35,965 bases of DNA. Origin: Candidatus Izemoplasmatales bacterium. GTDB lineage: Bacteria; Bacillota_I; Bacilli_A; Izemoplasmatales; Hujiaoplasmataceae. Positions 33,709 to 35,965 of this stretch are shown piece after piece (position 1 is the first letter of the stretch; each line of letters begins with the position of its first letter). The translations under genes were made by a program, and so were the position numbers. The stretch lies in NCBI GenBank assembly GCA_028691315.1, contig JAQUZN010000011.1:1-35965 (forward strand). The letters run 5' to 3'. Under the pieces are notes generated by a model. That model was not told where the DNA came from, searched no databases, and saw nothing but the letters and a program-made list of their open reading frames with translations.

Positions 33709-34758
33709 TTAATATTTTCTCGTTTGTTTCTCATTTTCAATAATAGGTTTTGAGTTTTCGCGAAACTTTCTAATATATTCTCTTAAAGAAAGACTATCAT
33801 AAATCCATCCTTTTTGAAGCGCAGGTAAAATGTAATCGCTAAATAAGACGAGTAACTCTCTTTCTTCAAATGCTTGAGTTACAAAAACTACATTGTATTC
33901 TTTATTAATTACAACATATTGTTTTAACCATCCAGCAGCACGATAATCACCAAAATCGTTCATCCAAAATTGGTAACCATATCCAAATTTATCTCTAGGA
34001 TTGTCATTGGTTGCGGTGCTAATATGATTTTGTGTTGCTTCATTTATGTATTCTGCAGAAACAATTTGTTTATCTCTCCATTTACCATTATTCAGTAATA
34101 AAACACCAAATTTAGCAAGATCAATCGTATTTATCTTAATACCGTATGCACCCATGCTATAACCTTTTACGCTGTCCCAAACTGGTTTTGCAATTCCAAT
34201 TTCTTGGTACATTTCTTCGTCTAAAAAGTCATTGCATGATTTGCCAGTAACTTTCGTTACTACAGCTGATAATATAAACGATGCAAAATTATTATATAAG
34301 AAATGTGTTCCCGGTTCATAAACGAGTGGTGAATTGAAAAAGCGATCAAATGGATTGTCATTTTCAGTTAAGTCATTTGAAAAATCTTGATCATGACCTA
34401 CACTCATTGTTAATAAGTGACGAATCGTTAGTGTTTCATAACTAGGTAAAAATGTCGTTAATTCATCCATGAAATAGTTAATCACTTTATCATCGAGATG
34501 AAGTAATTTCTTATCTTGGCAAATACCAATGGCAATACTAGTAAAAGATTTAGATATCGAATATACTTCCTCGTTATGGAAGGGTTCATATCCTTCCGCA
34601 TAGGCATCAAATACCTTGGCACCATCTTTGACCAGTATCATCGAATGAATGTTTAAATGCTCTCTTTCAATAAAATCAAACATATCTGCTAAATATCCTT
34701 TTTCAACATTAGCATCACGACAGGACGTTTTTTCAAATTCTTTGTGTGGGAATACCAT
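33709..34758 (-). CDS. Cytosolic serine beta-lactamase/penicillin-binding-fold protein (class C/esterase-like)
   Basis: This is a serine hydrolase of the beta-lactamase (AmpC/EstB/DD-peptidase) superfamily. The SxxK motif is S67-I-S-K70 and the YxN motif is Y155-N-N157. In the expected place of the third (KTG-like) motif is AAGWLKQ, as in many esterase-like members. There is no signal peptide or lipobox, so the 349-residue protein should remain in the cytosol, which argues against a role in cell-wall synthesis or drug resistance. GGAGGT precedes the ATG. It has its own terminator and a likely extended -10 promoter. An esterase or amidase activity is the best guess; the substrate is unknown. 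Confidence 0.82.
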   Translation of the reverse strand: MVFPHKEFEKTSCRDANVEKGYLADMFDFIEREHLNIHSMILVKDGAKVFDAYAEGYEPFHNEEVYSISKSFTSIAIGICQDKKLLHLDDKVINYFMDELTTFLPSYETLTIRHLLTMSVGHDQDFSNDLTENDNPFDRFFNSPLVYEPGTHFLYNNFASFILSAVVTKVTGKSCNDFLDEEMYQEIGIAKPVWDSVKGYSMGAYGIKINTIDLAKFGVLLLNNGKWRDKQIVSAEYINEATQNHISTATNDNPRDKFGYGYQFWMNDFGDYRAAGWLKQYVVINKEYNVVFVTQAFEERELLVLFSDYILPALQKGWIYDSLSLREYIRKFRENSKPIIENEKQTRKY

Positions 34759-34788
34759 GATTTACCTCCAATTTTATTAATTAAGTAT

Positions 34789-34797
34789 AGTATATCA
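34789..34797 (-). promoter_or_regulatory. Extended -10 promoter of the beta-lactamase-fold gene
   Basis: TGATATACT on the minus strand is an extended -10 about 30 bases before the start codon. A second TATACT overlaps it at 34784-34789. No good -35 is seen. Confidence 0.4.
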
Positions 34798-34861
34798 CAC
34801 TCTATTCAAAAATAGTTATTCATAAGATAATAATCATAAAATCATCATAAATGCCAAATAA

Positions 34862-34900
34862 ATAAACTAAGATTTTATCAAGGATAAAATCTTAGTTTAT
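34862..34900. terminator. 18-bp perfect hairpin containing the queH stop codon
   Basis: Arms 34862-34879 and 34883-34900 pair perfectly over 18 bp with an AAG loop. The queH TAA (34892-34894) lies in the upstream arm. Only a broken T-tract (TTTATTTATTT) follows, so it may stabilise the mRNA 3' end as much as terminate. Confidence 0.6.
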
Positions 34901-35440
34901 AGTTATCCTTGTTTTCTTTAAATATCGTTCTTCCTCACTAAATATGCAGCCACAATATTTTTGCATATATAGGGGGAGTTCTCTAGCACGTCTTTGTCCT
35001 TCTCTAAAATATGACCTTAAATCAGTATAAACAAAAGGAATTTTTTCTTCTAGAGCAATTTTTTCACAGACTTGTTTTAGACGATCATGTTTTTGATAAG
35101 GACTAATTAAAAGCGTTGTTGAAAAACCTTCATATCCATTTTCTTTTGCATATTTTGCAGTAACTCTTATTCTTTCTTCATAACAAAAATCACATCTATT
35201 TGCTAGATCAGTAATAACATTTTTAGTAAACATCTCTAACCCATAAAAGTCATTTACAATAAGTTTGATATCCACAACTTTAGCATATCCTATCAATGCA
35301 TCAAGCCTATTCTTGTATTCAGTATAAGGATGAATATTAGGATTATACCAATACCCAGTTAGATTATGACCTTCTTTTCGTAATACATCGATTGACATTA
35401 CACTACAAGGTGCACAACAAATATGTAATAATACATTCAT
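34892..35440 (-). CDS. queH: Epoxyqueuosine reductase QueH
   Basis: This enzyme catalyses the last step of queuosine synthesis, reducing epoxyqueuosine to queuosine at tRNA position 34; QueH is the non-cobalamin alternative to QueG. The cysteine pattern of the family (DUF208) is complete: C8, C9 and C12 in HICCAPCS, C83 and C86 in CDFCYEER, and C163 and C165 in YCGC. The 182-residue length is typical. AGGAG overlaps the stop of the upstream Sel1 gene, so the two are coupled. Other queuosine genes are not in this window. Confidence 0.93.
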   Translation of the reverse strand: MNVLLHICCAPCSVMSIDVLRKEGHNLTGYWYNPNIHPYTEYKNRLDALIGYAKVVDIKLIVNDFYGLEMFTKNVITDLANRCDFCYEERIRVTAKYAKENGYEGFSTTLLISPYQKHDRLKQVCEKIALEEKIPFVYTDLRSYFREGQRRARELPLYMQKYCGCIFSEEERYLKKTRITIN

Positions 35441-35450
35441 TTTTTTTCTC

Positions 35451-35965
35451 CTACATCATCACTAATATTTCAAGTGCTTTTGGATACTGAAAATTAGCTG
35501 ACAACTCATAATTCTCTTTTGCTTTTATTAAGTCTTTTGGCAATGTGTCAAAACCAGTTAAATAACAATTTCCAATTTCATAAAATGCTTCAGGGTTATC
35601 ATTATTTTTCACTGCTTTTTGGAGCCATATAAGTGCTTGATTAGGTTCTTTATCTTTCAATAAATGAAACATCTTAACCATAGACGAGGACAGCCCGCCT
35701 TCTGCAGCACGTTCTGTCCAATATCTAGATGCTCTTAAAGACAATTTAACTCCAATTCCTTTTTCAAAAGCTAAAGCAACATATTCCATCGATTGTAACT
35801 GATTTTGCTTTGTAGTGTCTGAGTCTTCAGAATAATCTATAAATAATTTTATGGCTTTTTTAGCCATCAAAAAATCTTTTCTTTTTTGATTTGTAAGTGC
35901 ATTTACATCATTAAATAGGAATAACGCATAACTAAATTTCGCACCTGTATTTCCATATTGAATTG
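35451..35965 (-). CDS. Sel1-repeat (TPR-like) protein, 5' end beyond the window
   Basis: The frame is open from the stop at 35451 to the window edge (171 codons), so the start lies outside; internal Met codons have no ribosome site. Sel1-like repeats are visible: AKFSYALFLF, a full unit around SMEYVALAFEKGIGV...A-x-YW-x-x-AAEGG, and AFYEIGNCYLTGFDTLPKDLIKA-type spacing. Such solenoids mediate protein-protein contacts. No catalytic domain is seen in this part. It precedes queH by 10 bases and is likely cotranscribed, but a functional link is not evident. Confidence 0.8.
   Translation of the reverse strand, partial: IQYGNTGAKFSYALFLFNDVNALTNQKRKDFLMAKKAIKLFIDYSEDSDTTKQNQLQSMEYVALAFEKGIGVKLSLRASRYWTERAAEGGLSSSMVKMFHLLKDKEPNQALIWLQKAVKNNDNPEAFYEIGNCYLTGFDTLPKDLIKAKENYELSANFQYPKALEILVMM

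Noticed and set aside
1-35965. tRNA, rRNA, CRISPR arrays, insertion sequences or prophage genes
   Set aside because: None seen: no cloverleaf-like segments in the gaps, no regularly spaced repeats, no transposase or integrase motifs.

Overview
The window (about 36 kb, AT-rich) reads as a stretch of core chromosome from a low-GC Gram-positive or Mollicutes-like bacterium. UGA is a real stop: potA, recA, mutL and the cvfB leader ORF all end in TGA, and tryptophan is TGG. This excludes the Mycoplasma/Spiroplasma code. It fits an Acholeplasma/Izemoplasma-like lineage or an AT-rich member of the Bacilli; the assignment is inference, since no rRNA is present. Almost everything is on the minus strand. 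Only a CPBP-type membrane protease (8710-9801) and a rhodanese-like protein (18358-18756) are on plus. Genes are tightly packed with 4-20 base overlaps, and several terminator hairpins contain the stop codon of the gene they end.

Layout from left to right. 1-3705: polyamine ABC transporter genes potA and potB (potB runs off the left edge), and a GH13 alpha-glucosidase. 3805-7784: an operon rdgB, YfcE-type phosphodiesterase, and a 961-residue protein with TPR, GAF-like, PAS-like, degenerate GGDEF and degenerate EAL parts. 7882-11485: ktrA, a CPBP protease with an extracytoplasmic insert, and a membrane M28 peptidase. 11645-16188: the classic block rluB, cmk, rpsA, der, hup. 16254-18756: a CNNM/CBS protein and efp, with a divergent cysteine-free rhodanese.

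18768-31640 keeps the Bacillus-like order pgsA, recA, rny, ymdB, miaB, ricA-like, X, mutS, mutL, miaA. X is an unrecognised membrane-anchored protein with two SAP/Rho-N-like repeats, and it sits where B. subtilis carries cotE. 31732-33561 holds yebC and cvfB, the latter behind a leader ORF with an embedded terminator-like hairpin. 33709-35965 holds a cytosolic serine beta-lactamase-fold protein, queH, and a Sel1-repeat protein that runs off the right edge.

Functionally the window is dominated by RNA turnover (RNase Y, YmdB, RicA-like), tRNA modification (MiaA, MiaB, QueH), translation assistance (EF-P, YebC, S1, Der, RluB), and DNA repair or nucleotide sanitation (RecA, MutS, MutL, RdgB). The most interesting items are the leader ORF/attenuator before cvfB, protein X, the inactive-looking GGDEF-EAL protein, and the divergent efp/rhodanese promoters that share one -35 element. 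Many genes use an AGGTGAT or AGGAGG ribosome site that fixes a start downstream of the longest possible ORF; those corrected starts are used here.
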